From positions 1,834,445 to 1,898,444 of the forward strand of contig NC_134015.1 of assembly GCF_040712315.1 (NCBI RefSeq): 64,000 nt of DNA. The letters run 5' to 3'. Both the position numbers and the translations under genes were made by a program. Of this stretch, positions 47,471 to 59,504 are shown piece after piece (position 1 is the stretch's first letter; each line of letters starts with the position of its first letter). Source of the stretch: Castanea sativa. Lineage: Eukaryota; Streptophyta; Magnoliopsida; Fagales; Fagaceae. The notes beneath the pieces are model-generated. The model saw nothing but the letters and a program-made list of their open reading frames with translations. It had not been told where the DNA came from and did no database searches.

Positions 47471-49977
47471 GTGTTACTTATTTGTCCAAGTTTTAATTCT
47501 TTCAATTATTTGTGGACATGTTTTCTTTTAGTTTTTGGTTGTTTTATTTTCTTAGGTTGTTTTGATTATTCAAAAACATTGAAAAATTTCAAAAAGACAA
47601 AAATATTTTACTTTGTGTCTTGTTTTATTTGTTTTGAGGAATACATGAATTAGAATATCTCTCTCTTATTTAGAACATGCTTGACATTGTGGAGAAACTT
47701 AAATAGTATATGTTATATATGTGCTAAGTTATTTCTAATCTTGTATAAGTATGTACTAGTTTGTATATGTATTCATGGGTTAATTAAGAAATTAATATTT
47801 CTTATTTTTGTACCCTCTATAGCTTAGTTTTGCATTGTCATGCATTGCATTTGCATTTTATACATTAAGCATAATGTGTGCATTTAGTTTTAGTCATAAA
47901 TTTTTTTAAACCAAAAAGATTTTTGTGTTTTGTATCACATATCATGGATTTGTAATCAAGGTTTGCCATATTATCTTTACATAACTTGTTTATGTACTCT
48001 GTTTAGCTTAGATGGGCTTATTTTATTGCACTTTACTAGTTTGAGTATTGTAGTGCATGTTGTGTGGGAAGATATTTATAGTTTTTGATCATTTTGTCTT
48101 GATCTTGAAGTTACATGCCTTTGATTGTCGGACTTGAACTTAATGAGAAAAACATAAATAACCATCTCACTACTGTTTACTAGCCAATCATGAACACCTT
48201 AGTGCATATTGTAAGATTTTGTAATTGAGAAAATGTAGCACATGCACAAAAAGAACATAAGGTGTAGCCTCATTTTAAATAATAAAATTGGTGTGTATAT
48301 TATCTTGACTATTTTAATAAGTTTCAAAATAAATAAAATTAGTGTGTGCATTATGAGGTAAATCAAGAAACTTACATGATTGCAAGCTTTTATTCTAAGA
48401 GATGTGGGAGTTATATGATGTAACTCTTTAAAGGATAGTCTTTTTTAAATGTATGTGATAGGTTTTGTAGAAATTGTACTTAATTGTTATTCACATATCA
48501 CCTCACATGTATCTCAAGCTTTTTGATAGTTGCACACACTACATAAGTTACTCTTTGCTAAACTTTGTACATGTTATTGTGTGTGATCTTGTTGTGGTCA
48601 TCCAAGATTACGTTTTCTATGGTGTTTGATGCAAAATATGTTTAAGGGTTGGCAAAAATTATGTTTTTAATGATTACAAAGCTTTGTTTTGAAGTTCTAG
48701 ATTGAAAACTCATGTTTTTTGAAAAACTTTTAAACTCATTCGCATGCATTTCATCCATGAAATAACTTGGTTTGAGTGATTTCTGAAAAAATCTATTGCT
48801 GTTTTTTCAAAAAATTTGTTTTCCAGGATTTCGATCAATCAAATCTATTTTTTGACCAATCAAAAATCCCTTGATTTTTAATCATGACTTTCTGCTTGAC
48901 TCGATTGGTATTTGAATGAAGCTCGATCTATCGAAATTGAAAAATTTTCAGTTTCTAAGTTTTTGACCAAATTTTTTTCATGCATCATTTATGTTTAGGA
49001 TGCACATGCATTGCATTGCATTGTTTTCTGTATCCATCTTGCAGTTTAACAATCGTATCTCTCATTGTTTTCACACATACCATGCATACGCTTTGCTAAA
49101 TTGGGTACTCAACTTGATTTAAAATTTGATTGATTAATTTTTAAGTCATTTGTACTTTCTAGTATATGCTGTTTTTACGTGTGAACTATAGAAAATATTT
49201 TTCTTAAGAGATATGATGGATAATCAATGTGAAAATATTTTCTCTACTCATGCAATTGTTTATACGTCACATAGTGTCAAGTTTGCATTTATTAAAACAG
49301 AAAATTTTTTTTTTTATGTGTATCCTCAACTCAATTTTTGAGTTTGGTTTGTGTCTTTTTATTTTTCCTCACCTCCTAAATTTTCCCCAAAACTGTTTTT
49401 TTCCCAAAACTTATTTTGCTTTTCCTATTTTTATAAGGGGAGAAAAGTTTTTTTTACCTTTGCTTTTCATAGGGGGAGTTTTCTCTATTCTCTATAGAGT
49501 TGGATTCATTTGTTTCCTTGATTCTCTATTGTCTCTTGATTTTTGTTGTGTATTTTTTTTGTTTACTCATTGTTTGAGTTGTCTTTGTCAACACGTGACA
49601 AAAAGGGGAGAAATAGATGAAATGTGGGAATCTTGTTTAAAAAGGTTTTAAAATGTTTTGTTTAGGGGAAGATAAAATTGTTTTTGAAAGGGGGAGAATA
49701 TAAATTTTTTTTGATGTATCTAACTTAGAGGGAGAGTTAGAATTTACTTTTGTTTTTAAATTGTGTTTCATATTACTATTTATATACCTTTCTTTCCACA
49801 CATGCGTTTATGTGTTCTGTTGAGTGTTTTCAGGAAAGACAGGTACATTCTGATCAAGACCTTCTACCTCTTCTTGCAACTTCTAGGTTAGAAGTCTTAG
49901 ATTGGGAATTGTGATGTATTTGGGCATTTTATTGTATATGGACATTATGTTGTAAGTGTGTTTTGTCATGGATTGCC
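47471..49977. other. Non-coding internal region of the gag-only element
   Basis: About 2.5 kb of T-rich sequence stands where gag-pol elements carry pol. The longest plus-strand frame (49,229-49,651) is hydrophobic and Phe-rich and looks accidental. Purine-rich blocks such as AAAAAGGGGAGAAATAGATG (near 49,600) and GGGGGAGAATA (49,690) resemble 3'-internal sequences of Copia-type elements. Confidence 0.6.
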
Positions 49978-49988
49978 AAAGGGGGGAT

Positions 49989-50935
49989 TATTAGGTTTTG
50001 AGTTTGTATGGCAAACCATGATAAAAACTAAGTCTCATTGGTTTAGAATGGTCTGCAGTGAAGTCCAAGGCAAAAAACTCATGTTCGGGATGAAACAAAT
50101 TAAGTAACAATTTGTTTCGTTCGATTGGTACTCGATTGGTACTTAATTGATCGAAAGGCATTCGATTGGTACTCAATCGATCGAAAGTCGCATATCAGCG
50201 AAAATCAACAAACGTAAGAAGACTATAACTTGACCGTTTGAAGCCCAAATCGTGAGCCGTTTTTTCCAGTATTTAAAGGACATTATAAGCTAACCCTAGT
50301 GAGAGTTTTCAAAGTTTTTTTAGAGAGATTATAGTGCATCTTGTGCCTCTTTTTATTTAGGGTTTTGTTCCTAAAAAGCTTTCTCATATCTTCTACTGGT
50401 GTTATTATTTGAAAAATCTCAAGATCCGGTGTTGTAGAAGTTGCTGCATTCTTTAGTCATCAAAGGTGCTGATGATCTAAACCTTTAAGGGTGGTCTTGG
50501 AGTCACAAACAGGAGAGTTTGTGTTGCTAAACCTTTGAGTGGGATCTCAAAGTCACAAACGTGGGTGTTTGTGTTTTGCAAAGGCCAACGAAAGAAGTAG
50601 TCCGTGGACTCGGAGTTATCATGGGGTCGTGATAGTAAGTTTTCTACTCGAGGTAGTAATAGGGTGTTAGTGATCTAAGTTGCTATCGTACAAACTTCAA
50701 TTCTTTCATAGTGGATTTGCTGTTTTACCTTGATGATAGTTAGGTCAAATCCTCCCAAGGTTTTTTACTGGTTTGGTTTTTCTGAGTCATCATATCATTG
50801 TATTCTTTATATTTCCACTGCTTTGCATGACATGATTGTTTTGTTTTAATTTAGATCTGAATAATAAACCTAAGTATTCACTTGGTTAATTAATTTAGTT
50901 AAACAATCTAGTTTTATAGGGGTCTAAAACGTACA
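49989..50935 (+). repeat. 3' LTR of the gag-only element
   Basis: 947 bp, starting TATTAGGTTTTGAG (the terminal TG is mutated) and ending AAACGTACA. It repeats the CGATTGGTACT cluster at about 50,120-50,190. Confidence 0.92.
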
Positions 50936-51106
50936 GAATCATAGCTGACTTTGAGCTGCAGTGGCCACTAGACTTTGCGATTCGAAAGGAAATTCCAATT
51001 GCCTCGCTTTGGAGCATATCGGCTTTTTTTTTCTCCATGCTTCATCGTTATTATGTTTTCACACAGCATCATCATTTGCCGCTTCACTTTATAGGCACTT
51101 CCTTTA
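50936..51106 (+). pseudogene. UGT87A-like: UGT87-like gene, remainder of exon 1 after the insertion
   Basis: Directly after the 3' LTR the UGT frame resumes with ATC ATA GCT GAC, encoding IIADFELQWPLDFAIRK, EIPIASLWSISAFFF and LHRYYVFTQHHHLPLHF. This is the segment that normally follows DRL.PPV in UGT87 proteins. A donor GTAACA at 51,107 in phase 1 fits the acceptor at 52,773-52,774. Joined, the pieces give an Asn codon and then DEDNHVENIPGISS, so a natural intron of about 1.67 kb (51,107-52,774) is likely. Confidence 0.85.
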
Positions 51107-51304
51107 GTAACAGTGCATGTTAGTGAGAAATAAAAATAACAGATCTCATCTTTACATTTTTTGCCCCAATTTATTAACACATGTGACTGTGATTTAAGAA
51201 CCATTACTATTATATTGATTGACTCACCATTTTTACTCTTTCATTCACAATTGCATATATCACAATTGCACTAGAAATTATGGTACAAAAATTGTGTCCT
51301 AACA

Positions 51305-51425
51305 AAGAGTCTTATGGCTCAACTGGTTAGCACAATCTAATATTTTCAACAGAAACTTTTAGGATTCAAATGACTTTCTCCTATTGCAACTATTAAATTT
51401 TCAAAAGAAAAAAAGTTGGGCCCGT
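51305..51425 (+). mobile_element. SINE-like repeat inside the UGT intron
   Basis: TTATGGCTCAACTGGTTAGCAC looks like a tRNA box A, followed about 40 bp later by a degenerate B-box-like AGGATTCAAATGAC. An A-rich stretch (AAAAGAAAAAAAG) ends it. This is a weak but plausible tRNA-derived SINE. Confidence 0.4.
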
Positions 51426-52241
51426 AAACTTTCTCTAAAAATGATAATCTTTCAAACAGAAGGTGACATGATACACTCTTTCCTTGGGACACAATATTTT
51501 TGTAATTCTTTTTTCATAGCTACTAACATAATTTGTTATGATAGGTACCATTATTAAAATAAATTAAAAATTAACAAAAAAACCTAATTGGAGTAATGTA
51601 ATAATTGTTTTTATAAGGTTGTTTCTATCAAAAAAATGTTCAAATGTTCAAATTTCTCATTTCCTAACTAACGAATATATAAAGAACCCGAATATTGAAT
51701 CAATAAAAAGTCAATCCAATTAAAAACCTAAACTATTTAATTAAAAAAAGTGTTGTAAGTAAAGTATGAAAAATTATTATTGACCATAAAGTTGATCAAT
51801 AATTTTTATGCCAAAAAGTAAGAAGAGTGTATTAGTTGTTATCAAATTAAAAGAGAGATACAAAAATTTAATTAATAATTTTGTATTTCAAAATCAAGAA
51901 GAGTAATTTTTACATAAAAAAAAATTATGATATATAAATTTAAATAGATGTTATTTAATTTATATCTGAATATAGATAGGAATTCACTTAAAATCATTGC
52001 TTTAGGCGTCAAATTCTATTGGGTCGGCTTTGACGATAATTGGTATATAACATAATAAAAGTAGCGTCAATGATGGACTCAGATAAGAGTAATTAATGTC
52101 ACTCTAATCACAATAAGTCATGTCAACATTTTAGAAAAATGATGTCCTCAGGAATAAAATCATATGTTTTACTCTTATGTTCCACTTTGTACTCTACTAT
52201 ATGTCCATTTTTTTTCATTTTAAATTTTGATTTTGATTTTG

Positions 52242-52284
<43 letters not shown>
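52242..52284. repeat. (ATT)n microsatellite
   Basis: About 14 ATT units within the UGT intron. Confidence 0.95.
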
Positions 52285-52290
<6 letters not shown>

Positions 52291-52774
52291 AACATGTGAC
52301 AAATTATAATTAGTAGAGCATATATAAAATGGACTATTCAATATGGGACAAAAGATTTTTATTCATGTCCCTGGTATTACTTGAAAAATCTCCACTTCCT
52401 TACTATAATTTTAATAAATGTATATGTTTACTAGTTGGACACCTCATAGAAATTAAATTTAATTGGTTTGCATGTTAGTTTCAAATCACAAGAGAGAATC
52501 CATTTCACTGTACATTTTATTTCTTAGATCAAACAATATATTTGCCGCACAGAATTTTAAATGGTAAAGCAATTGATTAACTTTTAAATTTATAATATTT
52601 AATCCAAACCATGAAATAGGTTCATTTTAGACGGAGAGCATCGTCTTCCTGGCTAACTATTCACCTTGATTTTTCAACTAAGCCCACCTATTTCAAGTGC
52701 AAAAGATTGATTTGCAATTAGTGCATATTAGTCGGTTTCATAAGACTTCATTTTGTCCTTCTTTGGTGTGATAG

Positions 52775-53667
52775 ATGACGAAGACAATCATGTGGAAAAC
52801 ATACCCGGGATTTCTTCAACTCATTTAGAAGACCTACGAATCGTATTTCATGAAAACAACCCAAAGGGAATGGAACAAATCTTGAATTGCTTTTCAATGG
52901 TGTCCAAAGCACACTATCTTCTTGTTAATTCCTTCTATGAGCTTGGAGCTCAAGCCTTCGACTCTTTGAAAGCAACATTCCCTTTCCCTGTGTACCCTAT
53001 TGGTCCTACCAACCGTTACTTGGAACCAAAACTTGATCAACATAGTTCTTTACAACTACGTCAACTATTGACTATCTAAAATGGTTGGATTCTCAGCCTG
53101 CAGGCTCTGTCTTGTATGTTTCATTTGGAAGTTTTTTTGAGCTTTCAGGCACCCAAATGGATGAATTCGCAGTGGCGCTTTGTAGTAGTGGTGTTCGGTT
53201 CTTGTGGGTGGTGCGTGGGGAAGCTTCTAGGCTCAAAGAAAGTTGTGGTGGTGATAAAGGGTGGTAGTGCCTTGGTGTGACCAGCTAAGAGTGTTGTGCC
53301 ATCCTTCTGCAGGTGGATTTTGGTCCCATTCTGGATGCAATTCAGTCCAAGAAACTATTTATGCAGGCATTCCAATGCTTGCTTTTCCCTAATTTTTGGA
53401 TCAAGTTCCTAACAGTAGGAAAATTGAGGAAGATTGGGTGGAGGGTAAAGAGAGCAGAGATATGAAGTGAAATATTGGTGGCAACAGAAGACATATTACA
53501 ACACATACAAAGGTTTATGGATCTTGAAAGTTGTGAGGGAAAAGAAACTAGGCAAAGAGCAAGAGAACTTAAAAATGTGTGATCAAGCAACTGCTAAAGG
53601 TGGATCATTTGATTTTCACTTGGATGCATTTGTTAGTGACTTTTTAGAAGGCAATATCAACCATTAA
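52775..53667 (+). pseudogene. UGT87A-like: UGT87-like gene, exon 2, with four frameshifts and a stop
   Basis: This is the donor-binding half. [50 protein letters not shown] and [17 protein letters not shown] are followed by a decayed PSPG box. That box runs from PWCDQLRVLCHPSAGGFW through SHSGCNS to the DQVPNS region (about 53,270-53,410). PSPG boxes bind the UDP-sugar; here the usual HCGWNS reads HSGCNS. The frame changes near 53,060, 53,262, 53,468 and 53,577, and a TAA at 53,390-53,392 lies inside the PSPG box. The last frame ends properly after LDAFVSDFLEGNINH at 53,667, so the gene was once full length. Confidence 0.9.
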
Positions 53668-56600
53668 GAAGTTTCGTTATTTTTGTTGTCATCAATAACC
53701 AGATGAATTGTAGCGATTGTAATATATGGAATTTGTGACTTTTTTTTCAAGAAGAGAATTGGTGAGGTAGTTATTGGGTACTCTTAAAGTACCATAAATA
53801 TGTACGCCCCCCTCTCATATAATTGTGAGTCCCACTAATTAAATTTAATGTGAAACCCACAACTCATGTGAGAATGCATTTATAGTACTCTTAGATTATT
53901 CAATAATTTTCTGAATTGGTCTAACTTGTTGAACATGAATATAGAATTAGTAATAAATGTATGATACTATTATCTCAACTAAGTTAATGTGCTAATGAGT
54001 TTTTTGCAAATGGTTGATTTAGCCCATTTAATGCAATTATGACCTTAAGTTGCTTAAGGTGATTAATGGCATACTATGTATACAGGACACAACTGAAAAT
54101 CATGTATACGGGACACATGATTTTAGCTAAAATGTGTAACTCAATGTTCGTAACAATAATTAGCATTTTTGTAATTTCAAGCTTCTATATTTTGATGGAC
54201 CTCAAGACAAGTGGTTGCCAACAACAGTAAGCGATAGCCAGCAACATTTAGTTGATTTGTAGTGGCAATTGGCAAATTATTATTGTTGTTGGTCCCAAAT
54301 GTGGATGGCAGTCCAATTAGGGTGGAAGTCACACTAGAGGATAGAATAGAGAGAAAAATTATGTATTGTCCAAATTGTGGACTATGTCAATCCAACCCAA
54401 GACCCGTTCCAAATGGGTTGGATCCAATTCGATTGGAATTACAAAATTACACATTTTAAACATGAAATCTAAACTGCAAGTAGTTTTTAAAATAAGAAAA
54501 TATTAGGTGTCGTTTACATCTCCGCCTTTTAGAACTAAATGACATGTCATACCATTTTTCTTCTTGAAAATAGGTGACAGACTACATGAACGGTCCTGTA
54601 ATGTTTCATACCAAAAGCATTGGTTAGAACAAAAGATGAAATACAAACTGATAAATGACTCAATATATATTGTAAGATGAGTAATTATTAGTTCAGTTCA
54701 CATACCTTATCGCCCACACCATACACAATTTATTTTTTGAACTAAAAAGTGTGTACATTGTAGGTTATAGATAGTGGTTAATAGACGCTGCCCTCATAAG
54801 ATAGAATATGACAGATTGTAAAAGCATTGTGAGAAGACGTGAATTTGCAAAATGACAATTAGCCTAGTTTGTTGACAATGATAATTTCAAGTTATTCTGT
54901 TCTTCAAGGACCCACGAGAGTACCTTGTAGCCAACGTTGACAGGAAGGCTATCAATCCCTGGAACAGATTATACAAGCCAATATTTATGAAAGGTTTGTG
55001 CAAAAAGAATTTGTTCAGAAATGTTTAATATATTGGTGCACGTCCCATTCGCAACTACCGATGTAAATTCCCAATTACAAAACTGCTCGGACGCTTATGG
55101 TGGTGCAATGCAATGAAGTCCCTATGTGTGAAGTACAAGGTTGAAGAATGACTCCTCTCAAAAACAGAGGATTGCCTTCGAGAAATCAATATGGAAAATA
55201 TAATTTTAGTTCCTAAAATAAAACAGAGCTACAAAACACTTTATTTAAATAAGAAGCAGCAATAACCATGGATTTAAGTGGGACTTAGATTTGGGTTTTT
55301 ATGGTGGACCAAAATTTTGTTGATCTGATACTAGGTTGGAATTGGCCCAATCCATTAAGGAACGTTTGGATAGGGACCAACGAAATGTAGTGTTGAAATT
55401 GCTGTTTCCCTATGACCGGGACATACATACAACCACCTAACTAGAAACCTTATGAAATCAAAATCATTTTTTTTGAACAGGCACTATCTCTAGGGAAATG
55501 CTATTAAACCAATCTGGTTGTCATTCTCCAAATCTCTAAAGTCATAAATGACAAAAGAGTTTACTACTGCTAATGAAAAAAAGAGAGTAACTGATGTATA
55601 CAAAATTCTCACTACACTGCACAAGCTCTACGATGCAATTGAATCACTGTACGAACTCCTCAGATGTCAAAAGGATTATATAACAATTACAAATCAACTT
55701 CAAGGCATAAATCCTTCATGAACCAAGCTAACAGGACCAACAGCAATTGAATATACATTAGCAGCACTAGCCATTTAGGCTCTTTTGATTATTTGATTAC
55801 TGGTCCACACAAAGTGCACATGCGAACAATTTTAATATACAAACAACCTGCTTCTAAAGCCAAATTGTTGACTTGACCTTTAGCAAACTGGTTGATTCAA
55901 GAATATTAAGATTCCGGCACGTCTTTCAGCTGCAATATTTTTTGTTTGGTTGTTAATGATCATAAAGCTGAAATTTGAAAGAATACAAATAAAATTTTCC
56001 TCTTAACAAAAGCAATCTATGTACTTTCGAAATCACGTATCTATGATGACAAACTTGATAACCAGTCATTCACATTCAAACAACAAAAGAACATGGAAAC
56101 AAGAATTTACATATGTCACTGCTTGACATTGTTTCTTCTTGACATCCATGATATGTTAGATTCAGGATGTTGATTGGAGCCTCATCTATAAGCCTTTTTG
56201 TGTCCATGACTTTGTAAACAAGGACAATGCTTCGGGGAGGAGAGAAACAGAGCTTTGTTGTTTTGATATATAGAACTTTTCCGTTCTGCATATGGGGCCT
56301 TTTCAATTAGCTATCTTGCACCAAAATGTAAGACATGGCTATATGAGGTGCATCATTGCTTAATGATTTTCACCAGCATAAGCTACACTTCTCCAATAAG
56401 TTTAGACTGCATAGGTTCAACAAAGAAGGTCGTAGCTTCAGGACAAAGGACAGAAAATACAAAAGCAAAGCTTGAGAAATAAAAAATTTCAACAGGTTTA
56501 TTATGGAAAATCAAACGAAATATTTTACTTTGACATGAAAATGATTCTAAGAATTAAAAATATTCAGCAAACTTCTCTTCTATTTCCTTATTATAGTCTA

Positions 56601-57110
56601 AATCTCAAACCCATCGCAAGATCAATATGGTGTTTTGATTTTCCACCCACAAATTCTAGCAAATTCTCAATTAGTACACCACCATACTGAATATCGTAGT
56701 AAATTTCTGTGCTTGACATAACCATTATAGCACTGTAGCATTTTATTTGATTGATGCTAGAGGTTTAGCAAAATTCCAAACAGTGCGTGACTGTGATAAA
56801 ATCAGCAATTGAAAAACAACAATATGGAAAATGTAAGCTTTGACTAGACCTCTTAATCCCCAATAACTTCCAATTTGTTGACTATGATTTAAAACTTAGA
56901 TAACCACATGGTGGAATGGTGTTGAGCTATTTTATTGGAATCATATAGAACTACATAATGAGGATTACACACACAAATATACCTCGTAGATAACTTAAAA
57001 AGGCTAAAAGAAAAGCACCTTAATTATGAGAATTTTAAAAAAACAAAGGAAATAAGTATGGATTTGACCATCAAACGGACAAAATGGAAGTTAAAGGAAA
57101 AATATACCAT
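53668..57110. other. Intergenic DNA, no gene recognised
   Basis: The stretch 55,270-55,560 resembles 28,990-29,420 (GGTGGACCAAA, TTGGCCCAATCC, AAGGAACGTTTGGATAGGGA). A 76-codon minus-strand frame at 56,076-56,306 and other short frames are not recognisable. Near 53,850 there is a short pair of CATGTGAGA / TCTCATATAA-type sequences. Since a CNL 5'-flank copy lies to its right, part of this region could be old 3' flank of a CNL gene. Confidence 0.45.
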
Positions 57111-57500
57111 ATAATATATTTGGGAGGCATCATCTTCCTCAATTTCCCTTGTGAGTGGTGGTGTCAAGATCATGTTCATTTCCTTCCTCAACTGAATTCT
57201 TGACGTCGTTGAAAGGGTTTCCTCTTTGAGATTGATCTTATCTTTCGCCTGAAGTTAAGATTGAATCAAACCAAATGAGGAAAGAATATTTTGCATGATG
57301 TTCTGATTGACTGGGACCAAAACATTCCTAGGCCCTAAAGGGATGGAAATAAAAGTAGTTGGGCATGGATTAAAAAGCAAATGCAATAGCATCAGAAGAA
57401 GAAAAAGAAGAACATAAAGGTACCTTCAGGTGCATCAGAATTGAATTGCCTTCTTCTTCTTCTTCATCTTTTTTCCTGAGCAAGGGCAGCCACCCAGATC
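57111..57500 (-). other. Possible two-exon fragment, minus strand, unknown function
   Basis: On the minus strand an open stretch (about 57,495-57,424; WLPLLRKKDEEEEEGNSIL) ends at AAG/GTACCT. A second open stretch starts after TTAACTTCAG (57,249) and reads AKDKINLKEETLSTTSR ... LTPPLTREIEEDDASQIYY. The two join in frame with a GT-AG intron of about 170 bp. I do not recognise the protein and there is no start codon. It could be a UTR or a chance reading. Confidence 0.25.
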
Positions 57501-57501
57501 A

Positions 57502-58395
57502 TCGCAACTGCTTGATGAAAGAAGTGATTAAATAGGAAATTAAAGTCGGAAAATGATGTAGCCAACTGAGATTTTAACTTGGCCCTGCTCTCGCTTTTTA
57601 TCAGGCCCACTTGACTTCACTATTCTTTATGCTGTCATTATTATTATTATTATTTTTGGTGAGAAGTCATGATCTTTTTTATTATGAACTATTCCGTACT
57701 TCTCTTTTCTTTTTTATTTTGTATCATTTGATGGTGTTCCGATTACAATTTATTACACTATTATTGGTTCTAATTTGTACTATTATTGATATTGTATTTT
57801 ATTAATTTTATTAGCAACTTGTCCTTTCATCATTTTAACATATTTTGTGATTCTAAATTTATTGTTTACTATTTTTTGTTCCCACAACATGAATTCACTA
57901 TTATTTTAAAAATAAAATCACGAATTCACAGTAAGCCCGAATCTTTTATAAGGGCCTAGTTTCAGTCTTTAGATATTTTTGGTTTCCTGCAAATCTTTTA
58001 AGATTTTGCGATATGAAATGTTTGACCGCAATCTCCAATATGATTCTTAGAAAGTTTAAAGAATTCTTCTTTTGGGTTTTACGTAGCTTCTCTGATATTG
58101 CAATGTATAAGAAGTGGGTCGTTAAGAGGAAGTAAATATGAAAATAAATTAAAAAGGTGATTAAAAATAATAATAACAAAAAGAACCTTTTTTTTGGTGC
58201 ACAGTATTTTTTTCCAACTATTGATGTCACCTATTTTAATTAGTAAATCAATTATAAGCCTTATAAATATGATGTTTACAACATTGTAAACATCATATTT
58301 ATAAGGCTTATAATTGATGTTTATTTTCTTTAAAAAAAAAATGATGTTTACTTTTATAGTGGTTTAAATATGTTATGAGAGGTACCGCTGGTCCA
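57502..58395 (-). repeat. CNL 5'-flank block, copy C
   Basis: It starts at GCAACTGCTTGATGAAAGAAG (compare 1,697 onward) and follows the CNL upstream order: GTCGGAAAATGATGTAGCCAA, AGGCCCACTTGACTTCACTA, TTTTATAAGGG, GATATTGCAATGTATAAG and TTTAATTAGTAAATCA. Its expected CNL coding region to the left is missing. On the right it runs into the broken end of the CNL pseudogene. Confidence 0.75.
58247..58318. repeat. Near-perfect 72-bp palindrome
   Basis: Bases 58,247-58,281 and 58,284-58,318 are exact reverse complements (35 bp each) around the two-base centre CA. The related places at about 2,855 and 19,285 carry only one arm-like sequence (GAGGCTTATAAAAATGATAT and GAAGCTTATAAAAATGATGT), so the second arm arose here as an inverted copy. 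Confidence 0.97.
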
Positions 58396-58399
58396 ATTT

Positions 58400-59504
58400 G
58401 GAGCCTCATGTGCTTCCCATATCTTCTAATTCCCACAAATTACTATCTAAAACATTCTTCCATTGTTCTCTACTTCTCTTGAAGCACATGAGGCTCCCTA
58501 GAGTCTTTGTAGCAAGTGGCAAGCCTTTGCACTTCATTGCTATTTTCCTACCAAGGTCTTCAAGTTGCTTATGTTCCTTAGAGTTCTTATCAAAAAACGC
58601 TATTTTACTAAACATTAGCCAACGATCTTCATTATACAATACCTCCAAATTGATTATGTCCACATTTCCTATGATCTTAGCAACTATGTTTTTACGTGTG
58701 ATGACTACAATTCTACTACCTTGGTTGCCATATTTAAGTGCAAGTATAAATGGCTCCCACAATGTAGGATTCTCATTCCAAACATCATCTAAAACAAGAA
58801 AGAACTTTTTTCCCATAATTTGATCACAAATTCTATCTAATAGACTTTGCAATGAAGTCATGTCAAGGGACTGACCTTCAATAGATTTAAGGATTTTTTT
58901 GGCAATCCTACACTGATCAAAAGGTTCGGAAACACAAACCCACATTCTTTTTTCAAAATGGGACTTCAAATCATGATCATTGTAAGCTAGTTGGGCTAGA
59001 GTCGTTTTTCCAATACCACCCATTCCCACTAAAGAAATGACATAGGGGCTTCTTTCATCTACACTACCCTTGCCCAGTAGGATGCTTACTAGGTCATTCC
59101 TAACCTTATCACGACCTAAAATTTTAGAAACATCAACAAAGGAAGTAGTTTTTGGTCGTTCAACTTCTTCAATGCCCCTAGTCAATTCAAATCCATATGT
59201 CTCTCTCTCTTTGTTAATCTCATCGAATTTTTCATTTAGTTCTTTTATCTTATGAGCAATATCACGATGCTGAAAAGGACTAGGAAGTGAGAAATTAAAG
59301 TTGATAAGGGGCCATACATTCCTCTTCTTAGCAGTACTAGTTTCAGCTTTCTCTTCTTCTCTTCTTCTTCTTTTTCTTGTTTCTCAATATCTGCTTTGAT
59401 CATGGCGGTGTTCCACTCATCTAACACGTCATCCATCTCATAGGATACGTCTTTGAGCTTATCTAACCAAAGCTTCACAGCTTCGTCCTTCAGTTGCCTT
59501 TTCT
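58400..59504 (-). pseudogene. CC-NBS-LRR pseudogene, truncated at both sides
   Basis: On the minus strand it matches residues ~50 to ~405 of the CNL at the left edge. The end of the coiled-coil (KDVSYEMDDVLDEWNTAM) comes first. An NB-ARC follows with GMGGIGKTTLAQ (canonical here), FLVLDDVWNE, GSRIVVITRK and GLPLATKTLGSL. A one-base frameshift lies in a GAA-rich tract near 59,360. The frame ends after LWELEDMGST at 58,406, where homology to the intact gene stops, and RNBS-D, MHD and LRR are absent. On its 5' side the gene is cut at 59,504/59,505 by a Copia LTR; the first ~50 codons should lie beyond the right window edge. It cannot make a full receptor. Confidence 0.92.

Larger units (their letters stand above)
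45509..50935 (+). mobile_element. Complete non-autonomous LTR retrotransposon with gag only (TR-GAG-like)
   Basis: The 5' LTR is 45,509-46,459 and the 3' LTR 49,989-50,935. They are close copies, with roughly 20 differences in the first 330 bases, counted by eye and mostly transitions. A perfect 12-base PBS for initiator tRNA-Met (TGGTATCAGAGC, 46,462-46,473) follows the 5' LTR, and the purine tract AAAGGGGGGAT (49,978-49,988) precedes the 3' LTR. The host repeats GAATA/GAATC flank it. The internal 3.5 kb encodes only a broken gag-like protein. I see no protease, integrase, reverse transcriptase or RNase H. It would have needed enzymes from a full-length Copia-type relative. It lies in the same orientation as the UGT gene it disrupts. 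Confidence 0.92.

Noticed and set aside
49229..49651. A 141-codon Phe-rich frame in the gag-only element
   Set aside because: It comes from T-rich non-coding sequence. It has no pol motifs and composition typical of chance frames.
51085..52774. A second insertion between the UGT exon pieces
   Set aside because: GT-AG signals in matching phase (51,107 and 52,774) make a natural intron the simpler reading. It merely hosts a SINE-like piece and an ATT repeat.
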